This document shows, one piece after another, positions 8,521 through 16,047 of a DNA stretch of 29,758 bases; within the stretch, counting starts at the first letter, position 1; every line of letters begins with the position of its first letter. Source of the DNA: a virus; IMG/VR virus record IMGVR_UViG_3300023174_000498, positions 1 through 29,758 of that record; one strand, 5' to 3'. Under the pieces are notes generated by a model. It was not told the DNA's origin. It saw only the letters and a list, made by a program, of their open reading frames with translations, and did not search any database. The position numbers were made by a program, and so were the translations under genes.

Positions 8521-9687
8521 CTATGCAACTTTTAACAACAACCAATCCACACTGATACGACCAGTTAACTTGGTTTCTGTGGCTTTGATATCGTCCAAGA
8601 ACTTTCTAAGTTGGACTTTGCCCGCTTTGGCAAACTCTTTCAGCTTTTCATCCGGTTTACGTAGAGTTTTGCTAGTGGACTTGTCAGTGTCGAAACCTTC
8701 AATGCTGGTGCCTTTGATACTGAGTTGCTTGTATGCCGCAGCCACATACTTTCCGAGTTTTCGTGTTTTGGAGTTGTAGACCCACAATTCGCTGGCTCCG
8801 ATTATATCCGCAGGGTTGATAGAGACCATTTTGAGTGACGCATCAGATTTCGCATACTTGAGCTTTGCAACCTGCTTTTCTTTACTAGGAGCCTTCTTAA
8901 CACGAGCTTTCTTAGTCGCTTTTTTGACTCCACGGTACTGATCCACTGCTAACAATAGATCATCGATCCAGGCAATGATGCGTTTGAAATCCGCTGCCTT
9001 GAGGTGGCTATAACCCTCTTTGAGTTGGGCATCTTCTTTTCCCTGTGCGCCTACTAGTTCGGCCTTGCGCTTGCTGTACACGGCCTCGTACTTGCCCAAC
9101 TGACTCTGCGCCACATTGTTGGCAACTAAAAAATCATACAGTTTAGTTGGATTTTTAACACCTGTTGCGACGTCGTCAAAGACCCCCTCGAGTTCTCCGA
9201 TGATTTCACTAGTCTTTTCATTTAGTCGATCCTGAATGGTGGGCACATGTGCTTTGGGCTTGTCGACGGCTGCTAGTGCAATTACTTCAGGTTCGGCTTT
9301 GTCAATAACTTCTTGTACGCTATTAATAATAAATTCAATGTGGCGACCACGAAAGGGCATGCCTTGACGATGTGCCATGATCAAACTGCACACTGTCATA
9401 GGTAACAAACGATCACCTGCACGATTAAATGCACGAATTTCTTCTGTTGTTAGTTTACTGTTCCTTTGCAACCATTCAACCACATACTTCTTGCAGTCCT
9501 TTTGACTATAGTAATAATTGTAGTAATAGAAACTCTTACGTAGGCGGCTATCAAATTTCTCTCCGTCCCAATCTGCAGATTCTGCCGGCCATTCGGGTTC
9601 CGGACCTGTATATTTCTCGTCTGCAAATGCAACACGTACAGCACGTGGTGCCTTAGTTTTAATCTTGATTCCTGCCACTGTTGCCAT
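8521..9687 (-). CDS. Conserved-type phage protein of unknown function, 388 residues
   Basis: The start is the ATG at 9687: AAAGGAG lies 8 nt upstream, and the A of this ATG is the last base of the previous gene's TAA stop (TAATG coupling). An earlier in-frame start at 9735 lies inside that gene and is unlikely. The protein begins 'MATVAGIKIKTKAPRAVRV', has a very aromatic run near residues 53-61 ('SFYYYNYYYSQKD'), a predicted helical middle, and a Lys/Arg/Ala-rich linker ('KKATKKARVKKAPSKEK') near residues 257-273. The C-terminus is 'LTGRISVDWLLLKVA'. There is no recognisable catalytic motif. It lies at the end of a three-gene unit under sigma-70 promoters, which suggests early expression. 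A DNA-binding or takeover role would be a guess. Confidence 0.8.
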   Translation of the reverse strand: MATVAGIKIKTKAPRAVRVAFADEKYTGPEPEWPAESADWDGEKFDSRLRKSFYYYNYYYSQKDCKKYVVEWLQRNSKLTTEEIRAFNRAGDRLLPMTVCSLIMAHRQGMPFRGRHIEFIINSVQEVIDKAEPEVIALAAVDKPKAHVPTIQDRLNEKTSEIIGELEGVFDDVATGVKNPTKLYDFLVANNVAQSQLGKYEAVYSKRKAELVGAQGKEDAQLKEGYSHLKAADFKRIIAWIDDLLLAVDQYRGVKKATKKARVKKAPSKEKQVAKLKYAKSDASLKMVSINPADIIGASELWVYNSKTRKLGKYVAAAYKQLSIKGTSIEGFDTDKSTSKTLRKPDEKLKEFAKAGKVQLRKFLDDIKATETKLTGRISVDWLLLKVA

Positions 9688-9920
9688 TACACACGCTCCT
9701 TTTTTACGCGGCCAATTCGGCTCGCTTTGTTCCAATCATAAACAACACCATCTGGACACACGCCATCCCGGATGCTGTCTACACCAAAAATTCCACACGC
9801 TTCAAATTCAAGACCTTTAATAGTCACAAACACCCCAACAGTTTTGGCAAAGATCATTGCTTCGTCTAGAGTTGAAAACTCGTTGAGTGGCAGATTATTT
9901 TTGCTTGTTATTTTATACAT
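9687..9920 (-). CDS. Small hypothetical protein, 77 residues
   Basis: The ATG at 9920 lies 6 nt after a perfect TATAAT, so the mRNA is probably leaderless; no Shine-Dalgarno exists upstream and the next in-frame Met is 20 residues in. The stop (TAA) overlaps the ATG of the 388-residue gene by one base. The product ends with a 'VDSIRDGVCPDGVVYDWNKA' and 'SRIGRVKKERV' region, a C-terminal arrangement I recall from hypothetical proteins in aquatic T4-like phages, and there is a short basic tail. Its function is unknown. Coding is supported by codon continuity, the coupled stop/start and the promoter. Confidence 0.8.
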   Translation of the reverse strand: MYKITSKNNLPLNEFSTLDEAMIFAKTVGVFVTIKGLEFEACGIFGVDSIRDGVCPDGVVYDWNKASRIGRVKKERV

Positions 9921-9926
9921 AGTGTA

Positions 9927-9955
9927 ATTATACTACCAAATTGGTTTTATGTCAA
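9927..9955 (-). promoter_or_regulatory. Perfect sigma-70 consensus promoter for the 77-residue gene
   Basis: On the minus strand, TTGACA (9955-9950) and TATAAT (9932-9927) are separated by exactly 17 nt. All twelve consensus bases match. The predicted +1, 7 nt past the -10, is the A of the ATG at 9920. The -35 starts just after the stop of the upstream 88-residue gene. The host RNA polymerase should read it from the start of infection. Confidence 0.9.
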
Positions 9956-9956
9956 A

Positions 9957-10223
9957 TTAGTACATGAGTGCAGTAAATGTGCCCCACTGCCCAAAAACTG
10001 TAACGCATTCATCAAATTGAACTTCTAGTTCAGTGTACTTTAGTGTTATTTTTTTAAGTCTGCGACAATTTACAAATTCCCTGTCCAATTCATTCCATAC
10101 AGAGCTGACATTTTTATAAAATTTAAACATTTTACTTTTGGGAACTATCCCCATGGATTGCAACTGGCTAAAGCATTCTTGCAATTTAGTATGGCTTTGG
10201 CTGTGGCGTTCGTACATGTCCAT
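9957..10223 (-). CDS. Small hypothetical protein, 88 residues
   Basis: The product is 88 residues, 'MDMYERHSQSHTKLQECFSQ' onward, predicted mostly helical, with Lys/Arg in the middle and 'YTELEVQFDECVTVFGQWGT' near the end. No domain is recognised. It is the first gene of a leftward early-type unit. The ATG at 10223 would be at +1 of the perfect promoter upstream; a second in-frame ATG two codons later (10217) is an alternative start, with GGGATGG just before it. Its function is unknown. Confidence 0.72.
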   Translation of the reverse strand: MDMYERHSQSHTKLQECFSQLQSMGIVPKSKMFKFYKNVSSVWNELDREFVNCRRLKKITLKYTELEVQFDECVTVFGQWGTFTALMY

Positions 10224-10229
10224 CCCATA

Positions 10230-10258
10230 ATTATATAACCAAAATCATTAATTGTCAA
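10230..10258 (-). promoter_or_regulatory. Perfect sigma-70 consensus promoter for the 88-residue gene
   Basis: On the minus strand, TTGACA (10258-10253), a 17-nt spacer and TATAAT (10235-10230) match the bacterial consensus at all twelve positions. The ATG at 10223 lies 6 nt past the -10, the same geometry as the promoter at 9927-9955. It points away from the adjacent late promoter of gp14. Confidence 0.9.
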
Positions 10259-10261
10259 ACC

Positions 10262-10269
10262 CATAAATA
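10262..10269 (+). promoter_or_regulatory. Late promoter CATAAATA for gp14-gp15-Nudix
   Basis: Plus-strand CATAAATA ends 20 nt before the gp14 ATG, the spacing seen at most late promoters in the window. It sits 3 nt beyond the -35 of the divergent sigma-70 promoter, so early and late polymerases would compete for this site. Confidence 0.7.
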
Positions 10270-10289
10270 CACTATTATCGGAATCCAGT

Positions 10290-11669
10290 ATGCCAAGACT
10301 AAGCATGTGGCGCGACAACCACACAAATGATTATAAATTCTTTGACCAGCGTATCAGCGAAACGTTTACCATCGGCGGTACTGGTATTTTATTACACAAG
10401 TATTTAGGACCCACTGCACAAGCCAACGCCTATGTTACTACAGGAAATACCAGTGCCAACACAAGAACTTTATATTTTGCCAACGTAAGCACATTTGAAG
10501 CAGGGCAAACAGTTTCTGGTGTGGGCATACAAAGCAATACCATAATTTTTAGCACCAATGTGTCTGCTAACTCTATCACTATTAGCAGTAATGCAACTTC
10601 CACCATTAGCACCGGTCGTCCCATTAGCATTTATTGGAATCAACCCAGTCAACCCAATTACACAAATCAAAGTCTATTGAACATACAAGATTTATTATTT
10701 TTAGAAAATAGAGATCGAAAGTATGATACCAGTGTTTATGTATTAAGAGGCATCTACAACGTTAGCGATAACGACTGGGACCTAAGTCAGTTTGGACTAA
10801 TGTTGAGTACTGACACTATTGTCGTGACATTCCACCTGACAGACACTGTGGCTTCCATTGGAAGAAAATTGATGAGCGGGGATGTGATCGAGTTGCAACA
10901 CAAAAAAGATTACTATCCATTAAACAGCGATTTACCCGCAGCATTGAAACGATTCTATGTCATTCAAGATGTAACATTTGCTGCCGAAGGATTTAGTCAG
11001 ACCTGGTGGCCGCACTTGCTAAGAATCAAAGCCACACCACTCGTTAATGCGCAAGAATACAAAGATATTCTTAACAATATTACCGCTAGTGAAAGCAACG
11101 ACACACCATTGGGTCAATTCATGACCAACTTCGACTTGCTCAATCAAATCAATGATGCAGTTATTGCACAAGCAGAAATCGACGTGCCCAAAAGCGGATA
11201 CGACACAGATGTTCTTTATGTTGAACCTATTGCCAGCGAAGGGAATCCAGGTGACCCGTTGGGAACTCAAGTTGATGATACTAGCATACGTGTCGATAGC
11301 ACAACTATACCGTTAGCAGACTCCGGTGTAGTTACTCCCGATACCACTATTCCTGCCTACTTGGGCGGTGACGGAACTAGCCCCAATGGTTGGCCTGTTA
11401 CAGTCAGTACCAGTTTTCCGGGTCAGCCTGCCATCGGCGATTACGTTCTACGTACAGATTACATGCCCAATAGACTTTTCCGATTTGATGGTCGTCGTTG
11501 GATCAAAATTGAAGACAATGTGCGTACAACACTTACACCTGGACCAAATAATCAAACACAACGCAGTAGGTTTGTTAACGACTCCAGTACATTTACCAGT
11601 GTCGAAGGTCAAACACTTCCAACCAGACAAAGCCTTAGCAAGGCGCTTACCCCAAAGGCAGATAACTAA
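10290..11669 (+). CDS. gp14: Neck protein (gp14-like), with inserted beta-module
   Basis: The 459-residue product opens 'MPRLSMWRDNHTNDYKFFDQ' and contains a core resembling T4 gp14: 'NIQDLLFLENRDRKYD' (131-146), 'DWDLSQFGLMLSTDTIVVTF', 'MSGDVIELQHKKDYYPL' and 'LKRFYVIQDVTFAAEGFSQT', the gp14-like 'FGL...GDVI' layout. T4 gp14 is 256 residues; extra length comes from a beta-module at 52-115 and a long C-terminus with a 'RLFRFDGRRWIKIED' strand. gp14 with gp13 completes the head for tail docking. It overlaps gp15 by one base (TAATG). That gp15 follows and is clear supports the call; by sequence alone this is moderately sure. Confidence 0.75.
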   Translation: MPRLSMWRDNHTNDYKFFDQRISETFTIGGTGILLHKYLGPTAQANAYVTTGNTSANTRTLYFANVSTFEAGQTVSGVGIQSNTIIFSTNVSANSITISSNATSTISTGRPISIYWNQPSQPNYTNQSLLNIQDLLFLENRDRKYDTSVYVLRGIYNVSDNDWDLSQFGLMLSTDTIVVTFHLTDTVASIGRKLMSGDVIELQHKKDYYPLNSDLPAALKRFYVIQDVTFAAEGFSQTWWPHLLRIKATPLVNAQEYKDILNNITASESNDTPLGQFMTNFDLLNQINDAVIAQAEIDVPKSGYDTDVLYVEPIASEGNPGDPLGTQVDDTSIRVDSTTIPLADSGVVTPDTTIPAYLGGDGTSPNGWPVTVSTSFPGQPAIGDYVLRTDYMPNRLFRFDGRRWIKIEDNVRTTLTPGPNNQTQRSRFVNDSSTFTSVEGQTLPTRQSLSKALTPKADN

Positions 11670-13258
11670 TGGCTTTACAACAATTTTTTTACGACCAACA
11701 AATACGTCGATTTATCGTTCAGTTTATTCGAGTGGTGTCAAACTTCCAAGTTGAATTTGGTAAGGATCGTAGTGGAGTAACATCATTGCAGCGTGTGCCT
11801 GTTATATACGGAGACAGTAGTAGGCAGGTTGCCAGTATACTCACACAGGGCAGCGAAAGTTATCTACATACAGTACCTGCCATGGCAGTGTATGTTACTG
11901 GGCTGACATATGATCGTGATAGAGTGCAAAACCCAACGTTCACTAGCAAGATGCAACTGCGAGAGCGATACTATGATCCTTATTCTGGCAATTATAGCAC
12001 ACAGCAAGGTGACACCTTGACCGTTGAGCGACTAATGCCTGTACCCTATAGTTTGACCTTAAAATTAGACATTTGGACCAGTAATACTGAACAAAAATTA
12101 CAACTAATAGAACAAATTTGTACTTTGTTTAACCCTGCACTGGAGATACAGAGCACAGATAATTATATCGATTGGACCAGTTTGAGTTACGTTTTACTAA
12201 ATGACATTCAATGGACTAGTCGTACAGTGCCATCAGGCAGCGATGTTAATCCAATGGATATTGCAACACTGACTTTTATTTTACCAATTTGGATTAGTAG
12301 TCCGTCATTGGTTAAGAAAATGGGTGTGATTCAAAAGATTATTGCAAGTGTGTTTAACAGCGAAAATGACTTAGAAGATGCTATTTACAATGATAACAGA
12401 CTGTTAAGCAGACAATACATAACCCCACTACAATACAGTGTGTTATTAATCGGTAATCAATTGAGTTTGGTGCGATACAACAGCCCTGTGGTGAACCCCA
12501 TTGAATCGCAAGTGATTAAGAAAATCTCAGCCAACGTGTTGTCAAACACCACTGTAACATTGAGTAGCACAAATGACATTCAAACTGGCATGCGATTGTC
12601 TGGCACTAATATAAACTCTAATTGCACCGTTATTGCCATTAACGGTGACACTATTACAACTAACACAAACGTCACTGCTAATGTGGGTGATAGAATTAGC
12701 TTCACACTTTATTCTTATAAGATAGGCATTAGCGAAAATTGGAGAGATTTAGTTAATGTGTATGGAAATTTAACTAATGGCACAAGTCAAATTAAACTTG
12801 AATTGGACGACGGCAACGAAGTGATGGGCACTGTTGCATACCACCCGTCTAATGATAATGTGTTGTTATGGACTGCGGATGTAGATACTATGCCAGTGAA
12901 CACACTCGAGCCAATTAATGCCATAATAGATCCAGAACGCAGTCGACCAAATAATGATTTATCGGCCGCAACATTGAACACTCGCTACCTGCTAGTTAAT
13001 GATTATGTGGGCACAGAAGGTGACCAACCTACTTATAACTGGCTAGGTAAGGATGGCCAGGCACTAGTGGCCTATGCAAATGATATTATTCAATTTAACG
13101 GAGAATTTTGGTTTGTTGTATTTGACAGCGGTCAGGAAAATTCTGTACAATATGTAACAAACTTAACTAGCACGGTTCAATATAAATTTAGTAATGGCGC
13201 ATGGACTAAAAGTTACGAAGGACCGTACGAAGCAGGAAAATGGGAACTGATACTCTAA
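11669..13258 (+). CDS. gp15: Tail terminator / sheath stabiliser (gp15-like), C-terminally extended
   Basis: Residues 1-220 match the T4 gp15 plan: 'QFFYDQQIRRFIVQFIRVVS' with 'NFQVEF', 'RVPVIYGDSSRQVASIL', a 'VYVTGLTYDRDRVQNPTFTS' strand, 'MPVPYSLTLKLDIWTSNTEQ' with 'KLQLIEQICTLFNP', and 'DIATLTFILPIWISSPS'. T4 gp15 (272 residues) caps the tail tube and sheath so the tail can join the head. Here the protein is 529 residues. The extension holds a beta-module at 284-347 like the one in gp14, and a C-terminal 'AYANDIIQFNGEFWFVVFDS'-type part. Translation is coupled to gp14 (TAATG), and its 3' end overlaps the Nudix gene by 19 bp. Confidence 0.87.
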   Translation: MALQQFFYDQQIRRFIVQFIRVVSNFQVEFGKDRSGVTSLQRVPVIYGDSSRQVASILTQGSESYLHTVPAMAVYVTGLTYDRDRVQNPTFTSKMQLRERYYDPYSGNYSTQQGDTLTVERLMPVPYSLTLKLDIWTSNTEQKLQLIEQICTLFNPALEIQSTDNYIDWTSLSYVLLNDIQWTSRTVPSGSDVNPMDIATLTFILPIWISSPSLVKKMGVIQKIIASVFNSENDLEDAIYNDNRLLSRQYITPLQYSVLLIGNQLSLVRYNSPVVNPIESQVIKKISANVLSNTTVTLSSTNDIQTGMRLSGTNINSNCTVIAINGDTITTNTNVTANVGDRISFTLYSYKIGISENWRDLVNVYGNLTNGTSQIKLELDDGNEVMGTVAYHPSNDNVLLWTADVDTMPVNTLEPINAIIDPERSRPNNDLSAATLNTRYLLVNDYVGTEGDQPTYNWLGKDGQALVAYANDIIQFNGEFWFVVFDSGQENSVQYVTNLTSTVQYKFSNGAWTKSYEGPYEAGKWELIL

Positions 13259-13671
13259 AAGCCAGTTGCGGTGCATTAATATATTGCACTTCCACCAAAC
13301 GATACTTATTTTTGCTACGCACCGGGGGCAAATACCCTAACACATGGGGTATTGTTGGAGGCAAAATTGAGCCAGGTGAAATTGAATTGATTGCATTGAA
13401 TCGGGAGATCAACGAAGAACTTGGAGGGGAAATTAAGGGCGCACAAATACACAGTGTCAATCAATATATAAGTGATGGGGGTAATTTTACATACCATACA
13501 TTTTTAATTCAAGTTGACGAAGAATTTGTTCCTGATTTAAACTCAGAACACAAAGGCTACTGCTGGGTTAAATTGGATGATTATCCTAAGCCGTTGCATC
13601 CAGGTGTTTACAAAACTTTTAAAATTAAAGAAACGCTCGATAAGATTCGCGAAACTGAACTAATCAAGTAA
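13240..13671 (+). CDS. Nudix hydrolase
   Basis: This 143-residue protein contains a full Nudix box, G41-x5-E47-x7-R55-E56-I-N-E59-E60-L-G62, the metal-binding and catalytic helix that hydrolyses nucleoside diphosphates linked to another moiety. The last position of the box is Gly instead of a bulky aliphatic residue. Before it lies 'YLFLLRTGGKYPNTWGIVGG', the usual strand-loop. Phage Nudix enzymes can clean nucleotide pools or remove mRNA 5' caps; the substrate cannot be read here. The ATG lies inside the end of gp15 (19-bp overlap), preceded by GCAGGAAA. It shares the late gp14-gp15 transcript. Its end overlaps the convergent glycosyltransferase-like gene by 8 bp. Confidence 0.92.
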   Translation: MGTDTLKASCGALIYCTSTKRYLFLLRTGGKYPNTWGIVGGKIEPGEIELIALNREINEELGGEIKGAQIHSVNQYISDGGNFTYHTFLIQVDEEFVPDLNSEHKGYCWVKLDDYPKPLHPGVYKTFKIKETLDKIRETELIK

Positions 13672-14404
13672 CTCCGATGTCGCATTCGGAGATAAATTGT
13701 CGAATTCCGATTTGTCTAACGTTAGAACAATATTTCCAAGACTCAGGCATATCCTCGGATCCACCAGGCATAACTCTAATAAATTCTACATTTTCATAGG
13801 TATCAAAGACTTCTTTGCATTGTTTTTCCCATAGTGCGCCATCAATTTCCGATGTCTTGCTGCCGTATCCATGTGTGCCTGCGTAAATATTGTTATTAAA
13901 ATGCGGACTATCTTGTCCGTCAAACCCCATAAAATAAACATGATTGTGTTTATCAAATGCGGCCAAATATAGTGCTGTGGCACCTGCACACATATTTTTA
14001 TCAAACGGAATCAAATGAAATTTATCGGGATATTTTTTAATATGTCTTATTCCAGTAATCACAATGTTATTATCTGCATAACCTGACTCCACTACTTCCT
14101 TAACGATCTCAGGATGTCTGACTATTAAAAAGTGAGGATTGGTATCTCTATGTAATGCATTACATCCGTAGACTGTTAATTTTTTATTGGCAAGTAAACC
14201 ACCTTTGTGATTGATCAACAGAGCAAAATTTATGTTTATATATTGTCTACTTAACCCATTGCCGATAACCAAGGACATGCCAGTGTTCCGATTAGTTATG
14301 GTATTAGGGAACCATTCCCGTTCTTGAATAACCCGACCCTGTACCTTGTTGGTACCGTGTATGATAAATTCACCTAAATAATCATTTCTGTATTGTTTTT
14401 CCAT
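13664..14404 (-). CDS. Rossmann-fold protein, DUF115/CST-I-like putative glycosyltransferase
   Basis: This 246-residue protein shows the motif order of the DUF115/MptE-like and CST-I sialyltransferase-type families: 'SLVIGNGLSR' (44-53, nucleotide-binding loop), 'YGCNAL' (79-84), 'CAGATALYLAAFDKH' (139-153) and 'HVYFMGFDGQD' (155-165). In these families the motifs line a sugar-nucleotide site. I recall similar proteins as hypotheticals in aquatic phages. The gene has its own late promoter and AGGAAG site, and lies beside the fibre genes. It might modify host surface or virion glycans, but the sugar and acceptor are unknown and the family is inferred from motifs alone. It is convergent with the Nudix gene. 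Confidence 0.7.
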   Translation of the reverse strand: MEKQYRNDYLGEFIIHGTNKVQGRVIQEREWFPNTITNRNTGMSLVIGNGLSRQYININFALLINHKGGLLANKKLTVYGCNALHRDTNPHFLIVRHPEIVKEVVESGYADNNIVITGIRHIKKYPDKFHLIPFDKNMCAGATALYLAAFDKHNHVYFMGFDGQDSPHFNNNIYAGTHGYGSKTSEIDGALWEKQCKEVFDTYENVEFIRVMPGGSEDMPESWKYCSNVRQIGIRQFISECDIGVT

Positions 14405-14424
14405 TGTAGTCTTCCTATTACTAC

Positions 14425-14432
14425 TATTTAAC
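14425..14432 (-). promoter_or_regulatory. Late promoter GTTAAATA for the glycosyltransferase-like gene
   Basis: Minus-strand GTTAAATA ends 20 nt before the ATG at 14404; the leader contains AGGAAG. It lies in the short gap after the fibre gene stop at 14453, with no clear terminator in between. Confidence 0.62.
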
Positions 14433-14452
14433 CAATTCTGTATTATTTCCCA

Positions 14453-15973
14453 TTATAATCTACCTACTACCACTTCTATTAGAGTTTGTTCATCGGATTC
14501 AAAATTTTCCAAAGATTTACCTACTACACATCCAGGAGCATAAGAGTATTGATTTAATTTTTGTGCTACGCCCGGAGTACTACTGGTGACCAGCAAGTCA
14601 CCTTTACACACAGGCCCTTTGACTTGGCATGGTACACGACCTTGCAAGGCCACAGGTAAACCATCACACCCGCTGTTCATCAGGTATGCAGGATTAGTAG
14701 AAATGATGCCGGCTACTCGTGTGTCATGTGATTCAGTGGTTGTTGTTATTTCTTGTTCCCCACCAAATATAACAACAGTGCCAGGTGCATACTCTGCGTC
14801 TGCGATATAATTTTCTGCCAAGTCAGCATATTGTGCTGTTGTTGCTTTAGCAAATATTGTGTTAAATGTGGCTCCCGAAGCTCCGATGTTACCTGTACCC
14901 GAAGTTCCGCCGTTGACGATAGCGGTGGCATTGTTGCCGCTATTAACTGTTATCTGTCCTGACGCTGTAACAGAAGTAAACGATCCAGTGCTTGCTGTGG
15001 AATTACCGATCGGTGTATTTTGTAAACCGCCATTTGCAGTAAATGCGCCTTGATACGTTAATGGTCCGGAACCACTGCGACCCAAACTCAGCTGGGTACC
15101 ATTACCAAATATCAGATACCCTTGCGATCCATCTTGCTGGCCTTTTAGTACCATTGTGTTGGCTAGGTTTATATCGCCTAGCCAAACATCATCACCGACT
15201 GCGTAATTTGTGCCATTTCCATTATTAGTAGAATAAACTTGGCCGCAGTAAACGTTTCCGCTTACACCAATGCCGCCGTTTGGTACTATCAACACACCGG
15301 TACTGGCACTTGTCGAAGTTATACTAGCATTGGCAATTACTTGTCCGTTGGCTTGATATAACAAGCTGGTTGCACCGCCAAAGCTCGAACCACCGTTATT
15401 AAATTGCACTTGTGTAGCAGTGCCGCCCGGGGGTGTGACTGATCCTGCACCCAAGTTAGTTCCAGCACCTGCAGCCAAACTAGATATATCAAAGTATCCG
15501 CCTCGGCTAGTACCGCCTGTTTCAAAAATCCTAAATTTGTTTTGAAAAACATCAACAGTAACACCAGTTGATAGTGTGGTATTGGTAACTGCGTTAGCTA
15601 ATTGTAGTTCACCGCCTTCGTCCCCTGATCTGTTTGTGGATCTAATAAATTGTCCGTACACATATTCTGTTGCTGTTATGGACGTTACATTGGCGCTGTT
15701 GCTAGCTACTAAATTTCCAACTGTTAAATTAGCGTTGGCTGTGACTGTTAGGTTGCCGGCGGCTTTACCTGTGCTGGATGTATATACAAGGTTAAAGCCT
15801 TGTATGCTTTCTCGCCAAATAATGGCCACATTGGAGCCGCCGCCTTGACTACGATCAAACAGCTCACCTATGTCTCTATTGGCCACGTTACCAAAGTTGG
15901 TAATTGTAATTGGATCACTAAATGTAGTTAAGTTAGTGTTAAGATTATTGAATGCCGGTCTTGTTAATGCCAT
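14453..15973 (-). CDS. Tail-fibre-type protein with conserved C-terminal domain, 506 residues
   Basis: The protein is a beta-rich, Asn/Thr/Gly/Ser-rich adhesin: N-terminus 'MALTRPAFNNLNTNLTTFSD', then stretches such as 'YVYGQFIRSTNRSGDEGGEL' and 'GTATQVQFNNGGSSFGGATS'. The last 125 residues ('KATTAQYADLAENYIADAEY' onward, with 'VAGIISTNPAYLMNS', 'ALQGRVPCQVKG', 'KGDLLVTSS' and 'GKSLENFES') are the same domain as at the end of the 1479-residue fibre. Its shape resembles known phage fibre intramolecular-chaperone/autocleavage domains (Peptidase_G2 class); that is a suggestion, not shown. The protein is probably a receptor-facing fibre. It has its own late promoter and a strong terminator upstream. 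Confidence 0.82.
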   Translation of the reverse strand: MALTRPAFNNLNTNLTTFSDPITITNFGNVANRDIGELFDRSQGGGSNVAIIWRESIQGFNLVYTSSTGKAAGNLTVTANANLTVGNLVASNSANVTSITATEYVYGQFIRSTNRSGDEGGELQLANAVTNTTLSTGVTVDVFQNKFRIFETGGTSRGGYFDISSLAAGAGTNLGAGSVTPPGGTATQVQFNNGGSSFGGATSLLYQANGQVIANASITSTSASTGVLIVPNGGIGVSGNVYCGQVYSTNNGNGTNYAVGDDVWLGDINLANTMVLKGQQDGSQGYLIFGNGTQLSLGRSGSGPLTYQGAFTANGGLQNTPIGNSTASTGSFTSVTASGQITVNSGNNATAIVNGGTSGTGNIGASGATFNTIFAKATTAQYADLAENYIADAEYAPGTVVIFGGEQEITTTTESHDTRVAGIISTNPAYLMNSGCDGLPVALQGRVPCQVKGPVCKGDLLVTSSTPGVAQKLNQYSYAPGCVVGKSLENFESDEQTLIEVVVGRL

Positions 15974-15994
15974 TGTCTATCTCAAATATTGTAG

Positions 15995-16002
15995 TATTTA
16001 GT
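15995..16002 (-). promoter_or_regulatory. Late promoter ACTAAATA for the 506-residue fibre
   Basis: Minus-strand ACTAAATA ends 21 nt before the ATG at 15973 and lies directly beside the terminator of the preceding gene. Confidence 0.62.
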
Positions 16003-16004
16003 AA

Positions 16005-16034
16005 AAAATAAAGGGTCCGAAGACCCTTTATTTT
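16005..16034 (-). terminator. Strong terminator after the 1479-residue fibre
   Basis: A 13-bp stem (with a GGGTC/GACCC core) has a TTCG tetraloop in minus orientation (CGAA in plus) and A/T runs on both sides. It lies about 14 nt after the fibre stop at 16048 and could also stop plus-strand transcription. Confidence 0.92.
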
Positions 16035-16047
16035 GAGTTGGCTTTTT

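Noticed and set aside
9688-9735. In-frame upstream start (16 residues longer) for the 388-residue protein
   Set aside because: That stretch lies inside the 77-residue gene, while the ATG at 9687 has a strong AAGGAG at ideal spacing and a TAATG overlap.
11368-11754. 128-residue open frame in another frame of gp14/gp15
   Set aside because: It lies on the same strand across the gp14-gp15 junction, and the TAATG-coupled frames there are clearly the real genes.
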